Origin: Pseudomonas putida | Lineage (GTDB): Bacteria > Pseudomonadota > Gammaproteobacteria > Pseudomonadales > Pseudomonadaceae | Reading direction: 5' to 3' | Assembly: GCF_028682455.1 (NCBI RefSeq) | Contig: NZ_JANHLD010000003.1 | Span: 496,001-560,000 of the forward strand | Length of the DNA stretch: 64,000 nucleotides | Part shown: in pieces, positions 1-8,285 of the stretch | How positions within the stretch are numbered: position 1 is the stretch's first letter | Layout of the letters: every line of letters begins with the position of its first letter | The notes under the pieces: model-generated | The model's database searches: none | What the model saw: only the letters and a program-made list of their open reading frames with translations | What the model was told of the DNA's origin: nothing | Made by a program: the position numbers and the translations under genes

Positions 1-1312
1 AGCTGGTATTGAACTGGCCGCTGCGGAATTCCGGATTGCGCAGGATTTCCTGGTAATAAGCGGCGGTGGTCTTGACCCCTTGTACGCGCATGTCGTCCAG
101 GGCGCGCAGGCCACGGTCCATGGCTTCTTCCCAGGTCAGCGCCCAGACCACCAGTTTCAGGCACATGGAGTCGTAGAACGGTGGAATGGTGTAGCCGGTA
201 TAGATCGCCGTGTCGGTACGCACGCCCGGACCGCCGGGTGCGTAGTAACGGGTGATCTTGCCGAAGCTGGGCAGGAAGTTGTTCTTCGGATCTTCTGCAT
301 TGATCCGGAACTGCAAGGCGAAACCGCGGTGCTGGATGTCTTCCTGCTTGACCGACAGTGGCAGGCCCGAAGCGATGCGGATCTGCTCGCGAACGATGTC
401 GATACCGGTGATTTCTTCGGTGATGGTGTGTTCCACCTGCACCCGGGTGTTCATCTCCATGAAGTACACCTCGCCATCGGCGAGCAGGAACTCCACGGTG
501 CCGGCGTTCTCGTACCCCACGGCCTTGGCGGCGCGTACCGACAGGTCGCCAATGTAGGCGCGCTGTTCAGGGGTCAATTGCGGGCTTGGGGCGATTTCGA
601 TGAGCTTCTGGTTACGACGCTGGATCGAGCAATCGCGCTCGAACAGGTGCACCACATTGCCGAAGCTGTCGCCGAGAATCTGCGCCTCGATGTGCTTGGG
701 GTTGACGATGCACTTTTCCAGGAAGACTTCTGCAGAACCAAAGGCCTTGGTCGCTTCGGAAATCACCCGCGGGAAAGCTTGTTCCAGCTCTTCACGGCTG
801 TTGCAGCGACGAATGCCGCGACCGCCACCACCGGAGGTGGCCTTGAGCATCACCGGATAACCGATGCGATCGCCTTCCTCGAGTGCTTCATGAATGTCGG
901 CAACGTTACCTTCAGTGCCGGGCGTCACGGGGACACCGGCCTTGATCATGCTGCGACGGGCTTCGGTCTTGTCACCCATGCGGCGAATGACTTCGGCCGC
1001 AGGACCGATGAACTTAATGCCACGTTCGGCGCAGATGTCTGCAAGCTCAGCGTTCTCAGACAAGAAGCCATAACCGGGGTGCAAGGCATCGCAACCGGTT
1101 TCCACTGCCAGGTTCACCAGCTTGCGCGGGTTCAGGTAGCCGGCCAGGGGCTCGGCTCCAATGCTGTGGGCCTCGTCGGCACGCTTGACGTGCAAGGCAT
1201 GGCGGTCGGCGTCGGAGAAGATCGCCACGGAACGGATGCCCATCTCGGCGCAGGCACGCACGATTCGAACAGCAATTTCACCGCGGTTGGCGATCAGGAT
1301 CTTTTTTATCAC
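1..1312 (-). CDS. pycA: Pyruvate carboxylase subunit A (biotin carboxylase), partial
   Basis: ATP-dependent carboxylation of biotin, the first half-reaction of two-subunit pyruvate carboxylase, which replenishes oxaloacetate in the cytoplasm. The protein begins VIKKILIANRGEIAVR, the classic biotin-carboxylase N-terminus, and carries the ATP-grasp loop SGGGGRGI and the MNTRVQVEHTITEE catalytic segment. About 437 codons are present and the 3' end runs off the left edge; family members are about 471 residues, so little is missing. The start is a GTG at 1310-1312 because the conserved N-terminus begins exactly there; no ATG fits. A divergent LysR gene lies 189 bp away, the usual pseudomonad arrangement for pyc genes. 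AccC of acetyl-CoA carboxylase is the alternative; the neighbouring regulator favours PycA. Confidence 0.88.
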   Translation of the reverse strand, partial: MIKKILIANRGEIAVRIVRACAEMGIRSVAIFSDADRHALHVKRADEAHSIGAEPLAGYLNPRKLVNLAVETGCDALHPGYGFLSENAELADICAERGIKFIGPAAEVIRRMGDKTEARRSMIKAGVPVTPGTEGNVADIHEALEEGDRIGYPVMLKATSGGGGRGIRRCNSREELEQAFPRVISEATKAFGSAEVFLEKCIVNPKHIEAQILGDSFGNVVHLFERDCSIQRRNQKLIEIAPSPQLTPEQRAYIGDLSVRAAKAVGYENAGTVEFLLADGEVYFMEMNTRVQVEHTITEEITGIDIVREQIRIASGLPLSVKQEDIQHRGFALQFRINAEDPKNNFLPSFGKITRYYAPGGPGVRTDTAIYTGYTIPPFYDSMCLKLVVWALTWEEAMDRGLRALDDMRVQGVKTTAAYYQEILRNPEFRSGQFNTS

Positions 1313-1501
1313 TGGAATAATTCCCAAGGCCGCTAGAACAAACGAGCCGGCAATACCGGTCGGCGCGTGACCAATCGTCGCTGGCCAGTCGCATCTTTAC
1401 CCTAGCGCTGTCTCGGAATAAACAAAAATCAATATTTATTAGGGCGAACATTAGCAAAAGCTTATAGTGCTGTTACAAGGTTTTGCCGGGACACGGATAA
1501 A
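1313..1501. promoter_or_regulatory. pycA / LysR divergent intergenic region
   Basis: This 189-bp divergent spacer holds an AT-rich dyad aataaa(1417-1422)-N12-tttatt(1435-1440), of the kind bound by LysR-type regulators, and a possible -10 hexamer TATAGT at 1463-1468 pointing to the LysR gene. LysR regulators commonly bind between themselves and a divergent target, so control of pycA from here is inferred. Confidence 0.35.
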
Positions 1502-2464
1502 ATGCGTAAGTCATTGATGCGTATGACATTGCGTCAATTGCAGATCTTCAATGAGGTCTGTGATTTGCGTTCCTATAGCAGGGCCGCGGAAGAGATGAAC
1601 CTGACGCAACCCGCCGTTAGTCTACAGATCCGCCAGCTCGAAGAACTGGTGGGCCAGCCGCTGTTCGAGTACGTCGGCAAGAAGCTCTACCTGACCGAGG
1701 CCGCTGAAGCACTGCAACGGGCCAGCCGGGATATCTTCGGGCGCCTGGAGAGCCTGGACATGCAGCTCTCCGACATGCAGGGCTCGCTGCAGGGGCATTT
1801 GAAGCTTGCTGTGGAATCCAGCGCCAAGTACTTCGTGCCGCACCTGTTCGCCGCCTTCAAGCGCTTGCACCCGGAAGTCAACCTGACCCTTACCGTGGTC
1901 AATCGCGCCCAGGCGATTCGCAGGCTATCCGACAACCGCGACGACCTGATCATCATGTCGATGGTACCCCAGGATATGGGCCTGGAGTTCCTGCCCTTCC
2001 TCAACAATCCGATTGTCGCCGTGGCGCCGCCCGAGCATCCGCTGTGCAAGCTCGAGAAGCTGCGCCTGCAGGATCTTGAGCCCCACACCCTGCTGGTGCG
2101 TGAGCAAGGTTCCGGGACCCGCAAGGCCTGCGAGGAATACTTCAAGGACAAGCGCGTGCACTTCACCCAGACCCTTGAAGTCGCCTCGGCCGATGCCCAG
2201 CGCGAATGTGTGATTGCAGGCCTGGGCATTGCCCTACTGACCCGCCATGCGCTCAACCTGGAACTGGCTACCGGCGTGCTGCGCGAGTTGCCGGTGGAGG
2301 AGCTGCCGCTGTACCGCAGTTGGTGCGTAGTGCAGGCCAAGGCCAAGCGGCAGTCACCGGTGGCCTTGGCCTTTCTTGCGTTCATCCGCAGCGAACGAAC
2401 GCAAATCAGCGGGCTTGTTGAGCGTTTTTCGGGGAACTTGCCGCCGATACCTGCCACACATTGA
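1502..2464 (+). CDS. LysR-family transcriptional regulator next to pycA
   Basis: DNA-binding activator or repressor of 320 residues. The winged helix-turn-helix spans about residues 8-65, with the LysR signature LRQLQIFNEV, SRAAEEMNLTQPAVS and QIRQLEELVGQPLFE. The remaining 230 residues are the periplasmic-binding-like effector domain. The start chosen is the ATG at 1502; a further ATG seven codons downstream (MTLRQLQ) is also possible. It faces away from pycA, and an equivalent LysR gene is the known neighbour of pycA in P. aeruginosa (PycR), so pyruvate carboxylase is the likely target. Its 3' end overlaps the end of the small convergent gene at 2406-2624. Confidence 0.88.
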   Translation: MRKSLMRMTLRQLQIFNEVCDLRSYSRAAEEMNLTQPAVSLQIRQLEELVGQPLFEYVGKKLYLTEAAEALQRASRDIFGRLESLDMQLSDMQGSLQGHLKLAVESSAKYFVPHLFAAFKRLHPEVNLTLTVVNRAQAIRRLSDNRDDLIIMSMVPQDMGLEFLPFLNNPIVAVAPPEHPLCKLEKLRLQDLEPHTLLVREQGSGTRKACEEYFKDKRVHFTQTLEVASADAQRECVIAGLGIALLTRHALNLELATGVLRELPVEELPLYRSWCVVQAKAKRQSPVALAFLAFIRSERTQISGLVERFSGNLPPIPATH

Positions 2465-2624
2465 TGGCCTGCAATTCGGGAAAATCGGCTATTTCCTGTA
2501 GAAGGCGACGCTGCTCGGAGTAACTTTCGATCGCGCGGCGAAACTCCATGCGGCGCTGGTCTTTCTCCTGCTGCTTACGGGATTTGGCGTTGGGTTGATA
2601 CGAGCCATCGAGTTCACGAGCCAT
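2406..2624 (-). CDS. Small conserved hypothetical protein (72 aa)
   Basis: A short, charged, probably helical protein with no signal peptide or membrane segment. Residues 16-45 are rich in Arg, Lys, Gln and Glu (QQEKDQRRMEFRRAIESYSE). A good ribosome-binding site (AGGGAGA) lies about seven bases before the ATG at 2622-2624, which supports it as a real gene rather than a shadow frame. It converges on the LysR gene and overlaps the last 59 bases of it. I recognise no function; similar short proteins with an 'EQRRLLQEI' tail seem familiar from pseudomonads, but that is recollection, not a search. Confidence 0.6.
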   Translation of the reverse strand: MARELDGSYQPNAKSRKQQEKDQRRMEFRRAIESYSEQRRLLQEIADFPELQAINVWQVSAASSPKNAQQAR

Positions 2625-2703
2625 TGCATATCTCCCTGATCGAGTGCGGGAGTTCAGCGTGGCCCTGGCGGGTTACAAGGTAATTACAGGTGGGTGAATC
2701 TAT

Positions 2704-2773
2704 GTAGGAGCGGGCTTACCCCGCGATCGAGGCCGGCATGATGGGCCTTATCGCGGGGCAAGCCCGCTTTTAC
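2704..2773. repeat. REP element pair (inverted)
   Basis: Two copies of the putida-type REP palindrome in opposite orientation: gtaggagcgggctta... from 2704, and ...gcggggcaagcccgctttta ending near 2773. They can fold into one large hairpin. The pair lies downstream of the HexR-like gene on the minus strand and probably acts as a transcript end or stabiliser. Confidence 0.85.
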
Positions 2774-2782
2774 AGAGGGGAT

Positions 2783-3649
2783 TCAGTCGTCCATTGCCTT
2801 CACGGACTTGGGTGACAGGCGCAGGCTGCGCAAGCTGCGCTTGACGCTCTTGAGGTGGTTGACCAGGCTTGGGCCACGGGCCATGGCAACGCCCATGGCC
2901 AGCACATCGATCACCACCAGATGGGCAATACGCGAGGTCAGTGGGGTGTAGATCTCGGTATCTTCGTGCACATCGATAGCCAGGTTGACCGTCGACAGCT
3001 CGGCCAGCGGCGTCTGGCTCGGGCACAGGGTTATCAGCGTGGCACCGCTTTCACGCACCAGGTTGGCGGTGATCAGCAAATCCTTGGAGCGACCCGACTG
3101 GGAGATGCAGATGGCCACATCACCTGGCTTGAGGGTCACGGCCGACATGGCCTGCATGTGCGGGTCGGAATACGCCGCCGCGGTAAGCAGCAGGCGGAAG
3201 AACTTGTGCTGGGCATCCGCAGCCACCGCACCCGAGGCACCAAAGCCGTAGAACTCGACCCGCTGGGCATTGGCCATGGCCGTCACAGCACGCTGCAAGG
3301 CTTGGGGGTCGAGGTGCTCGCGCACCTCCATCAAGGTATGCAGGGTGGTGTCGAAAATCTTCAGGCTGTAGTCGGCAACCGAGTCGTCTTCATGAATGGC
3401 GAACTGGCCAAAACTGGCACCGGCCGCCAGGCTCTGGGCCAGCTTGAGCTTGAGGTCCTGGAAGCCGGAGCAACCGATGGCACGGCAAAAGCGCACGATG
3501 GTCGGTTCGCTGATACCAACGCTGTGGGCAAGATCGGCCATGGAGCTATGCATGACGGCTGCGGGATCCAGCAGCACGTGATCGGCAACCTTCAGTTCCG
3601 ATTTGCGTAACAGATGGCGCGACTGGGCGATGTGTTGCAACAGATTCAA
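2783..3649 (-). CDS. HexR-like RpiR-family regulator
   Basis: A transcription factor of 288 residues. The N-terminal RpiR helix-turn-helix spans about residues 1-77 (SVGISEPTIVRFCRAIGCSGFQDLK). A SIS sugar-phosphate-binding domain follows at about 120-260 (GFGASGAVAADAQHKFFRL, SQSGRSKDLL). HexR of this family responds to 2-keto-3-deoxy-6-phosphogluconate and represses glucose catabolic genes. Here the gene is divergent from a glucose-6-phosphate dehydrogenase gene, with a HexR-type palindrome at 3694-3708 between them, so control of zwf and of itself is inferred. Pseudomonads also have a hexR beside zwf/edd elsewhere, so this is likely a paralogue and I give no symbol. Confidence 0.85.
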   Translation of the reverse strand: MNLLQHIAQSRHLLRKSELKVADHVLLDPAAVMHSSMADLAHSVGISEPTIVRFCRAIGCSGFQDLKLKLAQSLAAGASFGQFAIHEDDSVADYSLKIFDTTLHTLMEVREHLDPQALQRAVTAMANAQRVEFYGFGASGAVAADAQHKFFRLLLTAAAYSDPHMQAMSAVTLKPGDVAICISQSGRSKDLLITANLVRESGATLITLCPSQTPLAELSTVNLAIDVHEDTEIYTPLTSRIAHLVVIDVLAMGVAMARGPSLVNHLKSVKRSLRSLRLSPKSVKAMDD

Positions 3650-3693
3650 GGGCAGGACTCGGTTATGATCGACTGACCGGGTTGTAGCTTTCT

Positions 3694-3708
3694 TGTAGTT
3701 ATACTACA
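3694..3708. promoter_or_regulatory. HexR/RpiR-type operator
   Basis: TGTAG-TTATA-CTACA is an inverted repeat with 5-bp arms, matching the known HexR motif style TGTARTNNNAYTACA. A further TTGTAG occurs 11 bases upstream at 3682-3687. It lies in the divergent spacer between the RpiR-family gene and zwf, 46 bp before the zwf start. Confidence 0.65.
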
Positions 3709-3753
3709 TGACCGGCGACCCGCCCAGCTAAACGAACTAGGAGAGTGGTGGTA

Positions 3754-5196
3754 TTGACTATCCCTTGCGACATATTGGTATTCGGCGGCACCGGTGACCT
3801 GGCCCTGCACAAACTGCTCCCGGCGCTCTATCACCTGTATCGCGAGGGGCGCCTGCACAATGCCGTACGCATCATTGCGCTGGCCCGGCGCACACTGCCA
3901 CGCAATGAATTTATCAAGCTCACCGAACGTCGCTGCCGGGCCCAGATCGCCCCCAACGACTTCGACGAGGATGTCTGGGCTCGTTTTTGTGCTCGCCTGG
4001 ACTACTTCTCCATGGACGCGTCGCAAAGCGCCGACTTCGGTCGCCTGGCGCGCTTTCTCGGCGAGCCGGGTGGCCTGACCCGTATCTACTACCTGGCCAC
4101 CGCACCGAACCTGTTCGTGCCCATCGCCAACCACCTGAAAGTGGCGGGCCTGGCCGACAGCGAAGCACGCATCGTGCTGGAAAAACCCATCGGGCACTCG
4201 CTGGAGTCAGCCACGGCGATCAACCAGGCGATTGGCGAGGTGTTCGACGAATCCCAGGTGTTTCGCATCGACCACTACCTGGGCAAGGAAACCGTACAGA
4301 ACCTCATGGCCCTGCGCTTTGCCAACGCCCTGCTGGAGCCTGTGTGGCGCAACAACCAGGTCGACCATGTGCAGATCAGCGTCTGCGAAACCCTGGGGGT
4401 GGAAAACCGCGGGGCCTACTACGACCGCGCCGGCGCCACGCGCGACATGCTGCAGAACCACCTGCTGCAACTGCTCTGCCTGGTGGCGATGGAGCCGCCA
4501 GCGCAGTTCGAAGCCGAAGCGGTACGCGATGAAAAGGTGAAGATCCTCAAGGCTCTCAAGCCCATCTGCGGCCAGGATGTGCAAGACAAGACCGTGCGCG
4601 GCCAGTACAGCACCGGCAAGATCGGCGGGCAGGAAGTGCCCGCCTACTACTTCGAGAAAGATGTCGACAACGACAGCGATACCGAGACCTTCGTCGCCGT
4701 AGAAGCCCATATCGACAACTGGCGCTGGGCCGGCGTGCCGTTCTACCTGCGCACTGGCAAGCGCCTGGCCAAGCGCTCTTCGCAGATCGTCATCCAGTTC
4801 AAGCCGGTGCCTCACCGCCTGTTCGAGGGCGATCAGGCCAACCAATTACTGATCCAGCTGCAGCCGGACGAACGCATCAGCCTGCAGATGATGACCAAGA
4901 GCCCTGGCAAGGGCATGCGCCTGGAACCGGTAGAACTGAATCTCAACCTCGCCCAGGTGTTCGGCCAGACCCGTCGCTGGGAGGCTTACGAGCGGCTGCT
5001 GCTGGATGTGCTCGACGGCGATTCGACGCTGTTCATGCGCCGAGACGAAGTCGAGGCCGCCTGGGCCTGGATCGACCCGATCCTCACCGGCTGGCAGGAG
5101 CACTTCCAGGCCCCACGCCCCTACCCCGCGGGATCCAACGGCCCGGACCAGGCCCACAGCCTGTTGGCGCACCAGGGGCGCGCCTGGCACCTCTAG
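3754..5196 (+). CDS. zwf: Glucose-6-phosphate 1-dehydrogenase
   Basis: Oxidises glucose-6-phosphate to 6-phosphogluconolactone with NAD(P)+, feeding the Entner-Doudoroff and pentose-phosphate routes. The N-terminal nucleotide-binding motif DILVFGGTGDLA is followed by the substrate-binding signature RIDHYLGKE near residue 170. The length of about 480 residues is normal. The start is uncertain: AGGAG at 3739-3743 is followed by GTG at 3745, GTG at 3748 and TTG at 3754. The TTG has the best spacing (10 bases) and gives the expected N-terminus MTIPCDILVFGG. Position beside a HexR-like gene, rather than edd or pgl, marks it as an additional isozyme; P. putida KT2440 is known to have three. Confidence 0.92.
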   Translation: MTIPCDILVFGGTGDLALHKLLPALYHLYREGRLHNAVRIIALARRTLPRNEFIKLTERRCRAQIAPNDFDEDVWARFCARLDYFSMDASQSADFGRLARFLGEPGGLTRIYYLATAPNLFVPIANHLKVAGLADSEARIVLEKPIGHSLESATAINQAIGEVFDESQVFRIDHYLGKETVQNLMALRFANALLEPVWRNNQVDHVQISVCETLGVENRGAYYDRAGATRDMLQNHLLQLLCLVAMEPPAQFEAEAVRDEKVKILKALKPICGQDVQDKTVRGQYSTGKIGGQEVPAYYFEKDVDNDSDTETFVAVEAHIDNWRWAGVPFYLRTGKRLAKRSSQIVIQFKPVPHRLFEGDQANQLLIQLQPDERISLQMMTKSPGKGMRLEPVELNLNLAQVFGQTRRWEAYERLLLDVLDGDSTLFMRRDEVEAAWAWIDPILTGWQEHFQAPRPYPAGSNGPDQAHSLLAHQGRAWHL

Positions 5197-8063
5197 AAAC
5201 GGTAAGGGCTGGCCAACAGGCCAGCCAGTTCCGCCGCCGGCACAGGCCGGCTGATCAGGTAGCCCTGTACTTCGTTGCAGCCCTGCTGGCGCAGGAACTC
5301 CAGTTGCTCGCGGGTTTCGACCCCTTCGGCGACCACCTTCAGGTCCAGGCTCTGGGCCATGACAATGATCGCCCGGGTAATGGCGGCGTCTTCGCTGCCC
5401 TCACTCAGGCCACGAATAAAAGCCTGGTCGATCTTCACGTAATCCACCGGAAAGCGCTTGAGATAGCTCAGTGACGAGTAGCCGGTGCCGAAATCATCGA
5501 TGGCGAGCTTTACCCCAAGCTCATGCAACTGACCGAAGGTCGCGATGATATGCTCGACACTGTCGAGCAACTGGCTTTCGGTCAGCTCCAGCTCCAGCAA
5601 GTGAGGCGCCAGCCCACTTTCGTCCAGCACTTGGCGCACCAGGCTGACCAGCTTGCCCTGGCGCAGTTGATAGACCGACAGATTGACCGATACACGGATC
5701 GGCTCCAGCCCCTGGCGCTGCCACTCGCACGCCTGCCAACACGCCTGGCGCAGCACGAACTCGCCCATCGGCGCGATCAACCCGGTCTCTTCGGCAAGCC
5801 CGATGAAATCGCTCGGCGGCACCATGCCCCATTGTGGATGGTGCCAACGCACCAAAGCTTCGGCGGCGAGCAGGCGCCCGGTGGCCAGGCACAGTTTCGG
5901 CTGGTAGTAGACCTGCAGCTGACGCTCTTCGATGGCCTTGCGCAGGTGGTTTTCCAGCTGCAGCCGCTGCAGCGTGCTGGCCTGCAGGCTTTCGGTGTAG
6001 AACTGGAAATTGTCGCCCCCCAGGTGCTTGGCATGTTGCATGGCCATGTTGGCCTGGCTGACCAGCGCCGTCACATCACGGCTGGAATCGGACTGCAGGC
6101 TGATGCCTACCGAAGCGCTGATCACCAGTTCATGGCCGTCGGCCCGCAACGGCACGCGCAGCTTTTCCAGCAGCCGGGTCGCAACCCTGACCAGGCTCGA
6201 CAGGTTGGAGTAGCCATCGAACAGCACACAGAACTCATCCCCGGACAACCGCGCCACGGTATCGGCCTCGGGCATGGCATTGCCGATCCGCCGGGCCATT
6301 TGCTTGAGCAAGTGATCGGCCATCTCATGGCCCAGGCTGTCGTTGAGCAGCTTGAACCGGTCAAGGTCGATATGCAGCAAGGCCAGGCCCCGTCCGCTCA
6401 AGCGCACGCGCTGTGCGGCCTCGTGCAGGCGCAGGCGAAACAGCGCGCGGTTGGCCAATCCGGTCAGTTCGTCGTAGTGGGCCAGGTAGCGCAAGCGCTC
6501 TTCGGACTCACGCCGGGCCGACAGGTCGGTAAAGAAGCCGACGATGCTGCTCAGGTTGCCCCGTGCATCGCGCACGCCATTGAGTTGCAGCCACTGTGGA
6601 TACAGCTCGCCACTCTTGCGCGCCTCGACCAGTTCGCCCTGCCAACTGCCCTGTTGTTCCAGGGCCTGCTCGATCGCCTGATGATGACGCCAGGCATCGC
6701 GGCTGCAGGGCAACTCCAACAACTTGCCCCCCAGCAGTTCCTCACGCATGTAGCCTGTAACCTGGCAGAACGCCTGGTTGACCGCCAGAAGGTTGTAGTC
6801 GGGGTCGAGAATCACAATGCCTTCGCTGGCGGCTTCAAACACCGTGGCCGCCAGCCGCTGCTGTTCTTGCTGGGCCTTGCGCTCGCTGATGTCCCGGCGC
6901 GTACCGAGCATACGCAGCACCCGACCATTGGCACCGCGCTCCACGGCGCGGCCGCGATCCTCGATCCAGCACCAGTGCCCCTGGCTGTGGCGCACCCGGT
7001 ACTCGATGCGGTAGCCCTCGGTGCGCCCCTTCAGGTGCTCGACCAAGGTGCGCTTGAGCAACGGCACATCGTCTGGATGAAGGCGTGGCCTGAGGTGCGT
7101 GCGCATTTCCCGAACCGCTTGTGGGTCAATGCCGAACAGCTCATGCAACTGGGTGTGGTGGATCTCGTCGGTTTCAAGGTTCCAGTCCCACAGCCCCAGC
7201 TCACTGGCTTCCAGCGCCAGCGCCAGGCGCTGCTTGCTCTTGGCCAGGGCGTGGTTGGCCTGGTCCAGTTCCTGGCTGCGCTGGGCCACTCGCGACTCCA
7301 GCCCGGCCTGGGCCTCGCGCAGTTGCTCCTCGACCAGCCGCCGTTGCTCCACTTCCCCCACCAACGCCTGGTTGAGTCGCTCGCTGCGCGTCTGGGCGGC
7401 TTGCAGGTGCTCGATCAAAGCCTGGTTCTGGAAGCGCCGCAACAAGCCGTCCTCGATCAGACGGTTGACCTGCCAGGCCACCACCAGCAAGGCGCCCAAT
7501 AAAATCAACCCGAGCCAACCCCACCCATGCTGGTGTTCATCACCATTCCAGAACAGGAAGGCAATGGGCGGTAGCAGGCAAGGCAAGGTGAAACTGAGAA
7601 AGGCCGGCAAACTGACGGCATAAGCAATGCTCGCAGACAGCGTCGCCGCTCCCAACAAGCCGAACACCCAGGCCTGCTGCACAAAGTTGTCCACAGGCAC
7701 CAAGGCAATGGCGGCGCTGGCCAGGGTCAGGCCACTGAAGGCCGAACCCAGCAGAAACATTCGCCACCAACTCGGCTGGGCCTGGCGATCGGGCATGGCC
7801 GAATCGAACGCCGCCACCTGGATCACCCTCAGGGCCACCAGGGCCATCAGCCACACCACCCAGACGCTGACCAGCAGGTAGCGCGCCGGGCTCCAGAGCA
7901 ACCAGGCACAGACCAGACCATTGAGCAGCATGAACAGGGTGGGCAGCAACGAGCCTTGGTAGAGCAGCCGGGTGCGCTCTACCGCCAGTGGTGTAGCGAA
8001 GTGTTTGCGGATACTCCCACGTGTCTGCAAAGGCACGCCGACGGAGTCGGAACCGGATGTCAT
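5193..8063 (-). CDS. Membrane-bound GGDEF/EAL cyclic-di-GMP protein with PAS domains
   Basis: A predicted diguanylate cyclase/phosphodiesterase of about 956 residues. Order: several membrane helices (about residues 25-195), a coiled coil (about 210-290), two PAS/PAC sensor domains (ELGLWDWNLETDEI and ASEGIVILDPDYNLLAVN), GGDEF, then EAL. The GGDEF signature reads SGDEF, and the I-site five residues upstream is absent (TVAR instead of RxxD). The EAL domain looks intact: EALVRW, ELTES, DDFGTG, VKID and EGVE are all present. Phosphodiesterase activity is therefore likely and cyclase activity uncertain. The start was set at the ATG at 8061-8063; an upstream ATG at 8153 is in frame but adds an unconserved-looking leader. 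The last four bases overlap the convergent zwf. Confidence 0.88.
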   Translation of the reverse strand: MTSGSDSVGVPLQTRGSIRKHFATPLAVERTRLLYQGSLLPTLFMLLNGLVCAWLLWSPARYLLVSVWVVWLMALVALRVIQVAAFDSAMPDRQAQPSWWRMFLLGSAFSGLTLASAAIALVPVDNFVQQAWVFGLLGAATLSASIAYAVSLPAFLSFTLPCLLPPIAFLFWNGDEHQHGWGWLGLILLGALLVVAWQVNRLIEDGLLRRFQNQALIEHLQAAQTRSERLNQALVGEVEQRRLVEEQLREAQAGLESRVAQRSQELDQANHALAKSKQRLALALEASELGLWDWNLETDEIHHTQLHELFGIDPQAVREMRTHLRPRLHPDDVPLLKRTLVEHLKGRTEGYRIEYRVRHSQGHWCWIEDRGRAVERGANGRVLRMLGTRRDISERKAQQEQQRLAATVFEAASEGIVILDPDYNLLAVNQAFCQVTGYMREELLGGKLLELPCSRDAWRHHQAIEQALEQQGSWQGELVEARKSGELYPQWLQLNGVRDARGNLSSIVGFFTDLSARRESEERLRYLAHYDELTGLANRALFRLRLHEAAQRVRLSGRGLALLHIDLDRFKLLNDSLGHEMADHLLKQMARRIGNAMPEADTVARLSGDEFCVLFDGYSNLSSLVRVATRLLEKLRVPLRADGHELVISASVGISLQSDSSRDVTALVSQANMAMQHAKHLGGDNFQFYTESLQASTLQRLQLENHLRKAIEERQLQVYYQPKLCLATGRLLAAEALVRWHHPQWGMVPPSDFIGLAEETGLIAPMGEFVLRQACWQACEWQRQGLEPIRVSVNLSVYQLRQGKLVSLVRQVLDESGLAPHLLELELTESQLLDSVEHIIATFGQLHELGVKLAIDDFGTGYSSLSYLKRFPVDYVKIDQAFIRGLSEGSEDAAITRAIIVMAQSLDLKVVAEGVETREQLEFLRQQGCNEVQGYLISRPVPAAELAGLLASPYRF

Positions 8064-8241
8064 AGGCAGTGTTCTTGTAATGGTTAGCCCTAAACGTGGA
8101 CGGAGCATACACAAGCAAGGGCCCCCGCCAAACTGCTCTGGATCATTATTCATCGGATCGATTTTCCGACGAAAGCGCTCAAGCGCGCCGGCCCTGGGCT
8201 GCGGCCGGTGACCGCCCGGTCGTCAGGACAAAGTTTTTCTA

Positions 8242-8257
8242 CTGTATATTTGCCCAA
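8242..8257 (+). promoter_or_regulatory. LexA (SOS) box upstream of uvrD
   Basis: CTGTATATTTGCCCAA lies 28 bp before the uvrD start. The left half CTGTATAT is perfect, and the whole matches the known E. coli uvrD SOS box (CTGTATATATACCCAG) at 13 of 16 positions. A -10-like TATATT lies inside it, so LexA binding would block the promoter. SOS control is inferred from this match and the function. Confidence 0.65.
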
Positions 8258-8285
8258 GGGTTGCCCGCGCCCCTAAAATGCCCGG

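Noticed and set aside
80..1336. 418-codon frame on the plus strand
   Set aside because: It is antisense to pycA, which has clear biotin-carboxylase motifs; high GC produces long shadow frames.
2704..2773. CRISPR-like repeated palindromes (also at 25.5, 32.8 and 34.1 kb)
   Set aside because: They are REP elements: same family sequence, dispersed singly or in facing pairs, with no regular spacers.
5523..7502. 659-codon frame on the plus strand
   Set aside because: Antisense shadow of the GGDEF/EAL gene.
8064..8153. N-terminal extension of the GGDEF/EAL protein from an upstream ATG
   Set aside because: The extra 30 residues look like translated promoter sequence and precede the membrane domain with no conserved pattern; kept only as an alternative start.
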